A stretch of 64,000 nucleotides of DNA from Xenoacremonium recifei (taxonomy: Eukaryota; Ascomycota; Sordariomycetes; Hypocreales; Nectriaceae). Below are positions 10,283 to 20,274 of the stretch, piece by piece. Below the pieces are notes generated by a model. That model was given only the letters and a program-made list of their open reading frames with translations, made no database searches and was not told where the DNA came from. The first letter of the stretch is position 1. The number at the start of each line of letters is the position of its first letter. The DNA lies in NCBI GenBank assembly GCA_012184525.1, contig WOFQ01000001.1, positions 434,001 to 498,000 of the forward strand, read 5' to 3'. The translations under genes were made by a program, and so were the position numbers.

Positions 10283-12185
10283 TTACCAGGGCTTCACCTT
10301 CAACATGCTGCCCTCCTCCTGGAGCGCCTTGTGGAGGTCGAAGCTGTTGAACAGCAGGTGAGGCTCGTGGCCCATACCCTTGCGCAGGCAGTCGTACTCG
10401 GCCTTCTCGAAGTAGGCCTTCAGGATAGGCTGGTACAGAGGGTGGGCACACTTGTCGATGATGACGCGGGCACGCTCGCGGGGGCTCAAGCCACGGACGT
10501 CGGCGAGACCCTGCTCAGTAACAATGATGTCGAGGTCGTGCTCGGTCTGGTCGACGTGAGTGCACATGGGGACAATGCAGGAAACACCGTTGGGGTCGGT
10601 CTTGGAGGGACGGGTGGAGGGAGTGTGCATGATGGAAATCTTGGAGTTTCGGAGGAAATCGGCGGAGCCACCAAGACCGTTCAGCATGCGCGAACCGTTG
10701 ACGCAGGTGGAGTTGGCGTGAGCGTAGATGTCGACCTCAACAGGGGTGTTCATGCCAATGACACCAAGGCGGCGAATGATCTCAGGAGAGTTGGACACAG
10801 ACTGGCTTCGGAGAAGCAGCTTGCCATAGTAGTTCTCCCAGCCATCGTAGAAGCGCTTGAAACCCTCGGGAGAGAATCGGATCGAGGTGGCAGTGGCGAA
10901 GTCAAGGCGGCCAGAGTCGAAGAGATCCAGGAAGGTGTCCTGAATGACCTCAGTCCAGACCTTGAGGTTTCGGAAGTTGGAGTTGTCGAGGCCGCCAATG
11001 ATAGCGTTGGCGACGTTGCCGATACCGGACTGGAGGGGCAGGAGAGACTTAGGGAGGCGGCCGTGGGTCACCTCGTGCTCAAAGAACTCGATCAAATGAC
11101 CAGCAATCTTGAACGAGGCCTCATCGGCAGGGGTGTTGGGCGCGGTAGCATCCTGGTAGTCGGACTCGATGATACCGACAACTTTATCGGGGTCAATGGG
11201 GATCGAGTTGGTACCAATTCGGTCCTCAACATCCATGATGAGGTAGGGTTTCCGTCGGGGAGGGAGATCGGTCATGGTAATGTCGTGGAGACCCTCAAAC
11301 GAGGGCAGAGAGGTGTTGACCTCGATGATGATCTACCCAGAAAAGGAGTCATGAGCCCATTGAACGTCTCATACCTCGGATATTCACGGATATATCCTGA
11401 CATACCTTATCGGCGACCTGGACCAGCTCGGGGGTCGCGCCAACAGAAGCACCGGGGATGATGCTGCCATCGGGGAGGATGTCGGTGGCCTCAACGACAG
11501 TGACATCGAGGTTCTGGTTAGGACGGTCCTTGGTGTAGAAGCCCTGTCGCGCACTGTCAGCTCACCTCGCTCCAGCTCCCACCGAGGGTAACAGGCCAGA
11601 TATGGCGCCATCATGGGAGGATCTCAACGTACGTAGACCAGGTCCACGGGAAACATGGACAAGTGCTTGTCAAAGAAGTTGATTCGGCCTTCGTTGATGC
11701 CCTTGGAAATAGCCTTTCCGACCTGATGAGGGCTTCTTCGCTCAATCATGTCGAGACCGGCCCATCGGTTCTCCGTCTCAGCGCCAGACGACGCACCGAC
11801 AAAGAGCGAGTACTTGAGCTTTCCCTGGAGGTTGTTCTTCTCGACATAGTCGGCCATGTAGGTCGGCATCTTTCTATTGCGCAGGGGAAGCCCCGAGTCA
11901 GCTTGTTTTCCTTGTTACTCGTCTAGCTGTCGCAAACGGACAGCTCGGGATAAACTCTCCCGCGCGCGGTCTGTCGCCCGAGGTCCCAAGCAGAGTGTAG
12001 TTGGAGCTCTGCGGGAAGGAATTCAGCACTTACTTGGGATAACCGACACCAGTGAAACCAGACCAGCCGATGTAGGCGCCATTGGGGAAGTGCTGCATCA
12101 TGTCCTCAGGCCGAGTGAGCTTCTTCAGCATCTGCGGCCGGCGGATGCGCGCCTTGAGGGCGGCCGAAGCGACGGGAGACGCCAT
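10283..12185 (-). CDS. ACH1: Acetyl-CoA hydrolase / acetyl-CoA:succinate CoA-transferase
   Basis: The enzyme moves CoA between acetyl-CoA and short acids, mainly in mitochondria, and supports growth on acetate and propionate detoxification. Exons are 12185..12034, 11873..11633, 11543..11406 and 11332..10283, giving 526 residues, the usual length for fungal Ach1. The start MASPVASAALKARIRRP is basic and suits a mitochondrial presequence. Family blocks follow: FPNGAYIGWSGFTGVGYPKK, KYSLFVGASSGAETENRWAG, INFFDKHLSMFPVDLVYGFY, LPLQSGIGNVANAIIGGL and VTEQGLADVRGLSPRERA. Codon use is strongly C/G-ending, as in highly expressed fungal genes, and this creates a long false frame on the other strand. 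The next gene on the minus strand is over 1 kb away. Splices are unambiguous because each restores family sequence. Confidence 0.97.
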
Positions 12186-13365
12186 GGTGACGGGGGAAGA
12201 GTGGAGAGGGGCTCAATTGAGCAGCAGGACAGCAGCAGTCAAGCAGCAGACACCCGCGATGCAGAGGAGCTGGAGGAGGAGGAAGAGGAGAGGAGAGTTA
12301 GAGACGAAGGGGGAGAAAAGATGGAGAAGTTGAGCGAGGTCACTCGGTCCTTTCGGGTGACGACATCGGAAGAACAAGTCCATTCTTCGTGCCTTTTTGG
12401 AGCAGCATCAGCCCACGTCGCGCCTGCCGTTGGTGGGGTTTGTTGAGGCACTTGGCTGCATTCCACGCGATAGCTGCCATGAGTTCGCTGGAGCTACAGG
12501 GGGCTACAGGGGCTGACAGGCCCACAGGTCGCCAAGCTGTAGCGGTGCCGCAGCCCTTTTCAGAGGATCCATTTGTCAAGCGGCACCGGTGCCCGTATCT
12601 ATCTTACCCTAGATTCCCGTCCTTATCGGGCGATAAGACATGGAAGCTGCGATCCGATTAGGCGCGGCTCTGGCACTGGATCTAACCGAGGGTCTGACGA
12701 GATCTCTCTGTTCGCACTGCACAAACAATCATCACATAAACAGCAAAACATGGACAACAAAGCTCATCTCCAATTTCCACAGCGCCTACCCCGGTATATC
12801 CGGCGTTCCAGGCTTCTAGCCCGGCCTTCATTGCCCGCCTCCCTTGCCGCGGGCTCTAACAGCAGCGCTCCGGCCCCAGTTTGAGCCTCCATCTCGATAG
12901 CTTCCATCAGGCCGAGCCAGCACAGACCAAGAGCCTGGGCCTATCCTCGGCTATGAGGCCGCAAAAGCTGGGGAGAGCTGCAGCCAGCGCCTGTCAGGAA
13001 CCATTTCCCGGGATCTAGTCGGCAAAGGCTGTCGAATGAGCAGCGCCGGATTATGGCGCCGGACCCCTGCTGGAATGTTCCTGGACTCCGCCCATCTGGA
13101 GGATGTGCGGGGGAGAAAGATGGTGAGCCCATGAGAAGCTACCCTAAAGAGAGGCCGGGATGAACGGTAAGGAAAGGTGCATTCACGGGGAATCCGGGGG
13201 TGGGCATCGTCACAAGAATCGCAAGATGCACGGTTTATCCGGAGATGGGTATTCTGGGAGAATTGTGAAAACATCTGACATTATTAATTCGCGTATCTAG
13301 TTTCCGCCAACACCTTTCAACAACAACACAGCATCGTAAGACGTCTACACACCTACCAACTGGGA
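12186..13365. other. ACH1 upstream region, no gene recognised
   Basis: About 1.2 kb between the ACH1 start and the 3' end of the Myb-like gene. It is GC-rich near ACH1. GATAAG is present near 12628 and CTGGGG, compatible with a CreA core, near 12968. These short words are expected by chance, so no site is claimed. Frames on both strands are short and resemble no protein I know. Confidence 0.45.
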
Positions 13366-14955
13366 TTACGGGCTACCTTTGCAATTACGGCTGTCCTCCC
13401 GAAGGCCCCTTATCCTGGCCAATTGAGAACCCACCGCGCTCCTTGTCCGGTTCAACACTCGACCGATTTCCGCTTGGGACAAAGCGTGGTTAACTTGGAG
13501 GTCCCAGGCCCGTTCCTTCTCCTCTTCCGTCCAGGGATCTCTGCGAAACGGCGGTCGGCGAGGCACAATGACTCTTTGGGTCACAGGAGGAGCAAACGAG
13601 ATCTGCGGTGCGTCAACCAGAACGCCTTGTTGGTCAAGGAGCCAGCCTGAAACATTCACTGGGATTTCTATGTCGTCAAGTAGCCAGCGTTCGACATTAG
13701 CAGGGATCTCTACGTCGTCGAACATTGCTTCCTGTTGATGGGCTGGAGCCTCGCCAGGCATTTCGAGAGGACCTGCCGGCCTTCCTTGTTCACCAGCGTT
13801 CCAGCCTGGAGCAGTAATGACAAACTCTGGAATATCTCGCCGCGCTTCATGAACATCAGTAACCCAGCTTGAAACAGCCTGGGAAACTTCTGGAGCGCCC
13901 CGCCGCCCTCCTTGCTCACGGGCTTGGAAGAAACTTGGGCTTTGGGGATTAGCCCTTGGGACTACCTGGCCTTGGGAAGGGACGTTTTCAGGTTCTGGTT
14001 GATGATCAGCACCACGACTAGGGGCAACGTACGGCCTCTCTGCAGTAGTATATGATACCTCTTGAGCGTATGTCATCATTGGATCATACGACATCGCCTG
14101 AGTATCTAGCCTCTCTGGAGCAGTATACGGCCTCTGGCTTCTATACGGTACTTCAGGGACAGCAAATGTTCTCTCTGTAGTAGCAGCATATGACATACCT
14201 GCATCATATGGTGCATAAGGTACCTCTGGAAGAGCAGACGGTCGCTCTGAAGTAGCTACATATGGCCTCTCTCCTCTATACGGCACTTCAGGGACCGCAT
14301 ACGGCCTCTCTGGGGCAGCAGCATACGGAGGTCTTGGAGCATATGTCATATCTGGATCAAGTGGTATATATAATGCCTCAGGAAGAGTAGATGGTGCCCC
14401 TGGAACAGCAGACGGTTCCTCTGGAGCAGTATAAGACATCTCTGGAGCGTCCGGAACCCCTTGATTATCAGTTACCCATCCTGGAGCATTAGAAGGTCCT
14501 GATCCAGCGGGTTGCGCCTCAGCATAAAAGTTAGTATGCCTAGGATCTGCTACTCGCTCTGGCGCGATAGGCCTCGCGTCAGGCCCAAAGTCACGTCCCA
14601 TGAATGTTCCCAACGGCGAGCGTCGAAGAACCCGAGTTCTGCAACGTCGCTCAAGTTTGGCAACGAAGTCCTTCAACATATCGGTCAAAATTACTGTGAA
14701 CATCTCGTTGCGCCCAGATGAATAGCCAACCGCATACTGACTATAGGCGGGGCGATCATTGTTGAGTATCGGGGTGCCCCTCATCGCCGCCTTGATATAC
14801 TCGCCCGTCTGCTTGACTAGTTCCGGATTCATGGTGTTATATATGAGGTTTAGTTGACGTGTAGAAATAATTGCCCTTGATGTGAATGCCTTGACCGATA
14901 CCAGTTGGTACTTACCTGAAGTTATTGAGTCGAGATGTCCGTTGTTTTGAGGCAT
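13366..14955 (-). CDS. Myb/SANT-like protein with Tyr/Pro-rich degenerate repeats
   Basis: Probable exons are 14955..14916 and 14816..13366 with a 99-nt in-frame intron (donor GTAAGT, branch ACTAAAC, acceptor CTAG), giving 496 residues. Ignoring the intron also leaves an open frame, and a start at the ATG 14832 is possible. Residues about 20-80 form a helical N-terminal part. About 110-330 is low complexity with repeated blocks of the type ERPYAVPEVPY, APERPY, MSYA and EVSY. Two near-copies, DVEIPANVERWLLD and DIEIPVNVSGWLLD, come next. The C-terminus holds a Myb-like helix-turn-helix (PWTEEEKERAWDLQ...LSQAEIGRVLNRTRSAVGSQL), suggesting DNA binding. I know no named family with this layout; the repeats look intrinsically disordered. 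Confidence 0.75.
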   Translation of the reverse strand: MPQNNGHLDSITSGKYQLVSVKAFTSRAIISTRQLNLIYNTMNPELVKQTGEYIKAAMRGTPILNNDRPAYSQYAVGYSSGRNEMFTVILTDMLKDFVAKLERRCRTRVLRRSPLGTFMGRDFGPDARPIAPERVADPRHTNFYAEAQPAGSGPSNAPGWVTDNQGVPDAPEMSYTAPEEPSAVPGAPSTLPEALYIPLDPDMTYAPRPPYAAAPERPYAVPEVPYRGERPYVATSERPSALPEVPYAPYDAGMSYAATTERTFAVPEVPYRSQRPYTAPERLDTQAMSYDPMMTYAQEVSYTTAERPYVAPSRGADHQPEPENVPSQGQVVPRANPQSPSFFQAREQGGRRGAPEVSQAVSSWVTDVHEARRDIPEFVITAPGWNAGEQGRPAGPLEMPGEAPAHQQEAMFDDVEIPANVERWLLDDIEIPVNVSGWLLDQQGVLVDAPQISFAPPVTQRVIVPRRPPFRRDPWTEEEKERAWDLQVNHALSQAEIGRVLNRTRSAVGSQLARIRGLREDSRNCKGSP

Positions 14956-15532
14956 CACTGGAAATCTCCTTTCGCTACCTATTTATACAATCTCTTTATG
15001 TTGATTCTCAAAATATGCAAGCGCTGTTTCAGCTACAATGATAGAACCCGAAATCTGTACTGACATCTCTTATTGTGTTCACTCAAACGCCTCCGCCATA
15101 AACACTCACGCTCCAGTTCTTCGCTAGGTTGTAACAAAGCCATCTCTGTTCCGGGAAATATTCTGCACAAACCATGGCTTGAAAGAACCTTGCGATTTCT
15201 GCATCTATTGGGAACGTATCCAGCTGGAAGTCCATCTCCGACTGGGGCATCCTGAATTGCATGCAGGTACTCCTTGCAACCACCTTCAGCTTCCGGAAAA
15301 TGTTCGCTGCATGGGTGTGGCTGACCTAAAGGTGCAGCCCCTCGGCAAATTTGGTTACTTATTCACTCGTCAACAAAGGAGATGCTGATGAAGTATCATA
15401 GAATGATTACTGGGCTTCAACACCCTCGATTCCCATTACTCCCAATTATAGACATTAGATCATTACCCATAGCTATCCAACCCAAATATGAGATCCTCTA
15501 ACAGCGGTATCTACCCAGAGCGCAGGAGACGC
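14956..15532. other. Intergenic region
   Basis: The minus strand 15283-15083 could encode 66 residues, but nothing in it resembles a known protein and there are no clear splice partners. The region should contain the promoter of the Myb-like gene and the 3' end of the ferric reductase transcript. Confidence 0.4.
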
Positions 15533-17510
15533 TCAAATATCCGAACGTTCTAAGTGCACCATGATATCCTGTACACCCCCTTCCGACGCACGCTCACGAC
15601 GCAACGCCGCAACGCCCTTCTGAACAGCCCTCTCGACAGCTAGCCCACCACAGACTGCCACAGCAACATGGCCTGGAACGCCGCCGACAGCTGTCCGCAA
15701 AAATGCCGCGATGTCTGGCCGCCCTGCCGTCTCCGTGGCAAAGGACGAATCGTAAACGCGCTCATCGTCCATCGCAAGATCCATTTCCTCCTTGAGCAGC
15801 CGGTCGCTGCCATCGCTGCCCTCCGAGTCCACTGAAAACCGCTCTAGTTCGACGCTGTCGCTGCGACTGGGCGTATCAGGCACGGCGGCCATGAGGCCTT
15901 CACGGCTGTCGTTGCCGTGGCTTTTGCCCAGCGCGTCCTTCGGCCCGCCTTCGGTTATGGCGACTTCGACGCGGACCGATATGCCGATTTCCTTGGCCCG
16001 AGAGATGACTTGCGAGATGCGCTGTAGATAGGGCTCTACGTGAGCCTTGCGTCGGGCAATGTATATGGCGTTGATGCGGCGCACACATCCTGGTGATGGA
16101 GATGCGAGGAGATCTTCGAGGACGGGCGTCGTGAAGGAGCCTCCGGTCGATGCAGCAATCAGCACCACATTGTCGTATTGTCTCCAGTTTGGCAGCGAGC
16201 CATAGGGACCGGCGAGGAAAAGGCGCAGATTGCCATCGCCGCCTGAGTTCTCGGTTGCCCATTCGTTCAACTTCTTTGTGAGTCCGCCCTTAGTCTTGAG
16301 AGTTAGTTGGACGTCCTGACTCTCCGAAGCAGAGCCTGGGACACTGCTGATTGTGAAAGGATGGGGACTTTGCTTCCAGAATAGCGGGCTCCAGACGAGG
16401 ACGTGTTGACCTGGTGTCCAGGAAAAGGGCACGTTGCGGATGGTCACAACAGTCAAGTCCTTGTCGATAGCGCTGACATGCGCCTGGTGGGCATATCGAG
16501 ATACACGTCCCATAATGTTAGGAGGCAGTCGAAGCCGGATATTCCTCCAGATGGGGTTTGCACAGCGCGTGACAACATCGTATGCGTAGACGACCACGGC
16601 GCACCAGATGCTAAACTGGTGATGGTCCGGAACGTGCAGGATCAGTAAGACGAGGAGTATCAGGACTGAGACGATGTGCTGGAAAACGAAGAACTCGTAC
16701 TTCCAGTGTCGGATAGGAAGGAAACTGCTGATCAACGTCCAGACAAGAACGAACCACGCGCCCATTCCGGGGATGACCATCTTGACGGTTCGCAGCTCAT
16801 CCCAGAAGAAATCGGCCTTGATCCATTCCGTCACGAAGAACCCGCCATGCACAGTCGCAGAAGCCAGGAAAATTCGCGAGGCCCATCGATGGAACCAATT
16901 TATCCTCTCGTAGGATGTGCCCAGGACAAGTCCGATCGGGTTGAAGCGCGCAGCGAGGAGGAAGGGCATGGACGTCTGGGTGGTTGTAACCCAGGCGCCT
17001 CGGAAGCCAACCCGCTCATAGAAGTTGGCGTCGTGCCTGATGCTCTTGAAGGTGAGAAGAAAAGAGATCAACGCGGCGTAGACGACCACGATGAAGGTTT
17101 TCCTGAGGGGTAACCCTATGAGAAATCCGGGTCGTCGGCTTCCGAGGAACGAGGCTGAGACAACGGCTTTGGGGCCTTGAAGCAGCCTTTCTAGGGACGA
17201 AGCGGCCGTCGGTGAGTCAGATCCTGACCGTCGCCTTTGAATCCTGTGGCTCATGAGCATTTATCTTTGACTTTTACTGCGTGAATGTGTCTTACCTCTG
17301 TCGGGCGATGACTGCCGAGATCAGCCTCCCGAGGAGTCCGAGGATGAGCACCGTCGCAACTGTGTACCAGTAAAGCGTGGCCATGTTGTGATTCCGCAGT
17401 CCATCCTCACTCGGATGATGGTGGTGCTCCTCTTCCTCTTCCTCCTTCTCCCCGCCATGCTCATGCCCTTCATGCCTCCGGAGGAGGAACATCAGGTCCG
17501 TGATCTCCAT
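15533..17510 (-). CDS. Ferric-chelate reductase (FRE/NOX-like transmembrane flavocytochrome)
   Basis: It moves electrons from NADPH via FAD and two hemes across the plasma membrane to reduce Fe(III) or Cu(II) for uptake. Exons are 17510..17296 and 17243..15533, giving 641 residues; the splice rebuilds ARQRIQRRRS. Residues 11-35 are unusually rich in His and Glu (RRHEGHEHGGEKE, then EEEHHHH), followed by a first span (about 45-68). The ferric-reductase core follows with heme-type histidines in NWFHRWASRIFLASATVHGG and HIVSVLILLVLLILHVPDHH. FAD binding is marked by HPFTISSVP, and NAD(P) binding by LFLAGPYGS plus VAVAVCGGLAVERAV near the end. An acidic Ser/Asp-rich loop interrupts the NAD domain. 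It probably works with iron importers such as the siderophore transporter at 24186-26039. I see no GATA iron element upstream. Confidence 0.93.
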
Positions 17511-18243
17511 GAGGGGCGCGATAGACGGTCCGCCTTGTCAACCCGCGAGCGCCAACTCACGTCGTCTCGTCAGCGCAAAGAAGACTGGCCGGAGCTCGCG
17601 CTGCTGGTCTTTCGACAAGAGGCTGAAGCTGAAGCTGAGCAAAGGAGTGAGAGTTCTCCCCGTGGCTGAGATGCGGCCCAACCAACGGGATCGGGGCCAC
17701 GCGGCTTACGTGAAGCTTCGGAAGACTCGGCTGGCCATTGGCTGGGCGGTGGGGGAGAGGCCAGTAAGCCAAGTAACCTTCTCAAAAGGGCTCAGTGCTC
17801 AGCCACCTCCATGCAATTTATTGCCAACGCCGGAAGCCAACTGATCCGGGCTGGTTTAGGTGGCTAGTCACAGTTGATACGCTGGAAATTACAGCAGGCT
17901 TGGCATCAAAGCAGCCCCTGTAGCGCATCATTTCTACCGTCTTCGATGTGTTCAGGGCCTACGGATACGGACAAATTTAGGTGAGTTTCTCACTGCTCCG
18001 AATGTCTTCCTCAAGGCAACGGGAATAAAATTTTATGTCTCTGCAGCCATCCTTGACCCTCAATGTAACCCAATACGCTAATGTTTTTGTCAATTGGTAT
18101 CTTTCCTAACCCTCAGATGCAAGCCATTACCCAAATGCCCTCATTCTGTTCCGCATTTTCAGTCATGAAAAGTTCCCTAAAACCACCACCAATGCACCCA
18201 AAGCCATGCAACCAAACTCATTTAATCTTTCAGCTTGTCACAC
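17511..18243. other. Ferric reductase promoter region
   Basis: No gene recognised. The minus-strand ferric reductase starts at 17510 and the next minus-strand gene ends at 18244, so this holds the former's promoter and the latter's terminator. I found no copy of ATCWGATAA. Confidence 0.5.
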
Positions 18244-20274
18244 TTAAAGGATGTAAACAGGCATGCGGCTTCCATATGCCTCGCTCTTGCTAACCTGAAT
18301 GTCCTTCATGTGAAAGTCGTGCAGCAGCAACCAGCACAGCATGCGGAAAATGAGCGTGCACCAAATCGAGTCAACCGATTCCTTGTTGAGGAACTCCTTC
18401 TGCGCTTCCTTGTCCTTGGGCGCGTCCTTGTCCTCGGAATCGAGAAACTGCCACTTGCTAGACGTATCTTCTTCTAGCCACTTGGTAACAGTTTTGACGA
18501 CGTCATCCCGCACGGTAGTCATGTAAAACTCAATCAGCAGATATGGCTGTGACTCAACGGACGCCGAGTCCAATTTGTCAGTAAACTCCGGATATCTGTT
18601 GATCTGGTCGAGGACTTCCTGGATGTGCGCGCGGAACACCAGCTGCACGAGAGCCTTTCGCTTCGGGAAGTCCGCGTCGGTTAGGTAGGCATCGCAGAAC
18701 GCGATAGCATCGTGAAGCCTATCCAGAACTTCCATGGGAAAAGCAAGAGCACCACCCTTAGAAATGCCGCCATCATCTGTATGGACTTTGCCAAAATCGC
18801 TGATTGCGTCGCTGACGGTCTTGGCCTTGGAGACAATGTCGTGTATTTGACAGCCGTGCTTCAGATGCGGTAGCGACTCAAGCCGGCTCTCGTACTCCTT
18901 GAGCATATTTGAGAGAGAGGATTCCGTGACGCTCCAGTAGAAAACGGTGGGGTTGGGGAGCATGCGGAAGAGAGTGTCCTTCATCTGGAACACAATGCCA
19001 ACCATGCCGAGGATCTCGAATGGGACTGCGAAATGTAAGTCAGAAGTTCTATGCTCGGGGTACCATTCATCAGTCTTACCTGGGAAGATGTGCGAATATC
19101 GTGGTGTGACCTGACCAGGACGTCGGAAGTAGTCGATCGTGTTAGTATTGCAGCCAAACACAGCCAGCGTCTCGCCAATCTCAGCCAAGCTTCCAAGCTG
19201 CAGCGTGCCCTTGCCCTTAGGCTCGTCGGCGTACAAGACCTCTCCCTTAGTGCGGAAAATGGTGTATGCAAAGCCGAAGCACAGCGTCTTGACATCGTTG
19301 TTGGCTACCAAGCGATTCTCCTTGAACCACGTCGGGCCCGATTTCTGGAACGTAAAGGTGACACCTAAACCTTCGACATAGGCGCCCTTGACCATGAAGC
19401 CGTTACCTTGTGCGCGGTAGCTATGTTCATCACGGTCAAATTCCTTCCAGAATATGCCAAGCATCGCCATCATTTCGACAAGGTGCGATTCGGCCGTGAT
19501 GGCGTACGGTCGGTTGATGCCCTCGGGCACGCTGTCCCAAACTTTGAGCTTGGGCTGCATGCACACCATAAGCGAGCGTCCGGCAAGAGGTTTAAGAGAG
19601 GCAGAGCTATCCAGTGTAGGTAACGAGTTTGCACGGCCTGGCTGGAAATATCCAACAAGTCTGCCCCAGGGACGGGGTGACTTGACCATCTCTGCCTCCT
19701 TCTGCTGACTGTCTGAAGAACTAGTCGATTGTTCCTGATGCCAGCGTCCGGACTCCCTCTCCATTCGCTGGATGGCCATCAGGAGCCCGAGCCATGTCGC
19801 CTCTTCATTGTCGGCAGTGTGGATGCCCTGGCGCACATCGGCCTTGCGAGCTGCCATATCCCGATCATACTGATCCTGGCTGGGCGTAAAAGTAGCTTTG
19901 AGACTTTCCTGGGTGCCATTCATGCGGATAATAGGGACATGTTCGTCTTTACCCAGCGGGCCCTTCTTGTTCCCCGGCGGCGCAACGAAGAGCACGGGGA
20001 CTTTGAACTGGACCTCGAACCGCAGCTCTGTGGCCCGAAACTTTCGGTGCGTAAACGTGGACCAGCCGCCGATGACGGAGCTGCCACAGTTGGAGTATCC
20101 TGTAGCGGAAGCGAAGTACTGTTGCAGTGCTTGGAGGACGGCAATGATGAGGGCGACGACGGAGATGGCCAGAGCCAGCAGCGCGATGATCAGCTGGATC
20201 TCGTCGTCGTTGTTGCCCCCGCCGCCGGAGCTCGACGTGCTCGTCGGACTTGCAGAGGAGGTACTGGAGGCCAT
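18244..20274 (-). CDS. 'Modin'-like fungal membrane-anchored protein of unknown function
   Basis: The start is taken at 20274 (MASSTSSASPTSTSSSGGGG). An in-frame upstream ATG at 20457 would add 61 residues of non-conserved type. A single hydrophobic span (IQLIIALLALAISVVALIIAVL) is followed by LQQYFASATGYSNCGSSVIG and a long soluble domain (RATELRFEVQFKVPVLFVAPP). This order matches a widespread ascomycete family sometimes labelled modin. That name is from memory and its role is unknown to me. A canonical 54-nt intron, 19079..19026 (donor GTAAGA, acceptor TTTCGCAG), is in frame and free of stops. Splicing gives HIFP-VPFEIL and 658 residues; unspliced it would be 676. Confidence 0.8.
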   Translation of the reverse strand: MASSTSSASPTSTSSSGGGGNNDDEIQLIIALLALAISVVALIIAVLQALQQYFASATGYSNCGSSVIGGWSTFTHRKFRATELRFEVQFKVPVLFVAPPGNKKGPLGKDEHVPIIRMNGTQESLKATFTPSQDQYDRDMAARKADVRQGIHTADNEEATWLGLLMAIQRMERESGRWHQEQSTSSSDSQQKEAEMVKSPRPWGRLVGYFQPGRANSLPTLDSSASLKPLAGRSLMVCMQPKLKVWDSVPEGINRPYAITAESHLVEMMAMLGIFWKEFDRDEHSYRAQGNGFMVKGAYVEGLGVTFTFQKSGPTWFKENRLVANNDVKTLCFGFAYTIFRTKGEVLYADEPKGKGTLQLGSLAEIGETLAVFGCNTNTIDYFRRPGQVTPRYSHIFPGKTDEWYPEHRTSDLHFAVPFEILGMVGIVFQMKDTLFRMLPNPTVFYWSVTESSLSNMLKEYESRLESLPHLKHGCQIHDIVSKAKTVSDAISDFGKVHTDDGGISKGGALAFPMEVLDRLHDAIAFCDAYLTDADFPKRKALVQLVFRAHIQEVLDQINRYPEFTDKLDSASVESQPYLLIEFYMTTVRDDVVKTVTKWLEEDTSSKWQFLDSEDKDAPKDKEAQKEFLNKESVDSIWCTLIFRMLCWLLLHDFHMKDIQVSKSEAYGSRMPVYIL

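Noticed and set aside
10331..11461. 376-residue open frame on the + strand
   Set aside because: It lies opposite ACH1 exons and across an intron. Its Val/Gly/Asp-rich composition follows from the C/G-ending codons of ACH1, and it matches no family.
15083..15283. 66-residue minus-strand frame
   Set aside because: Short, without homology or splice context.
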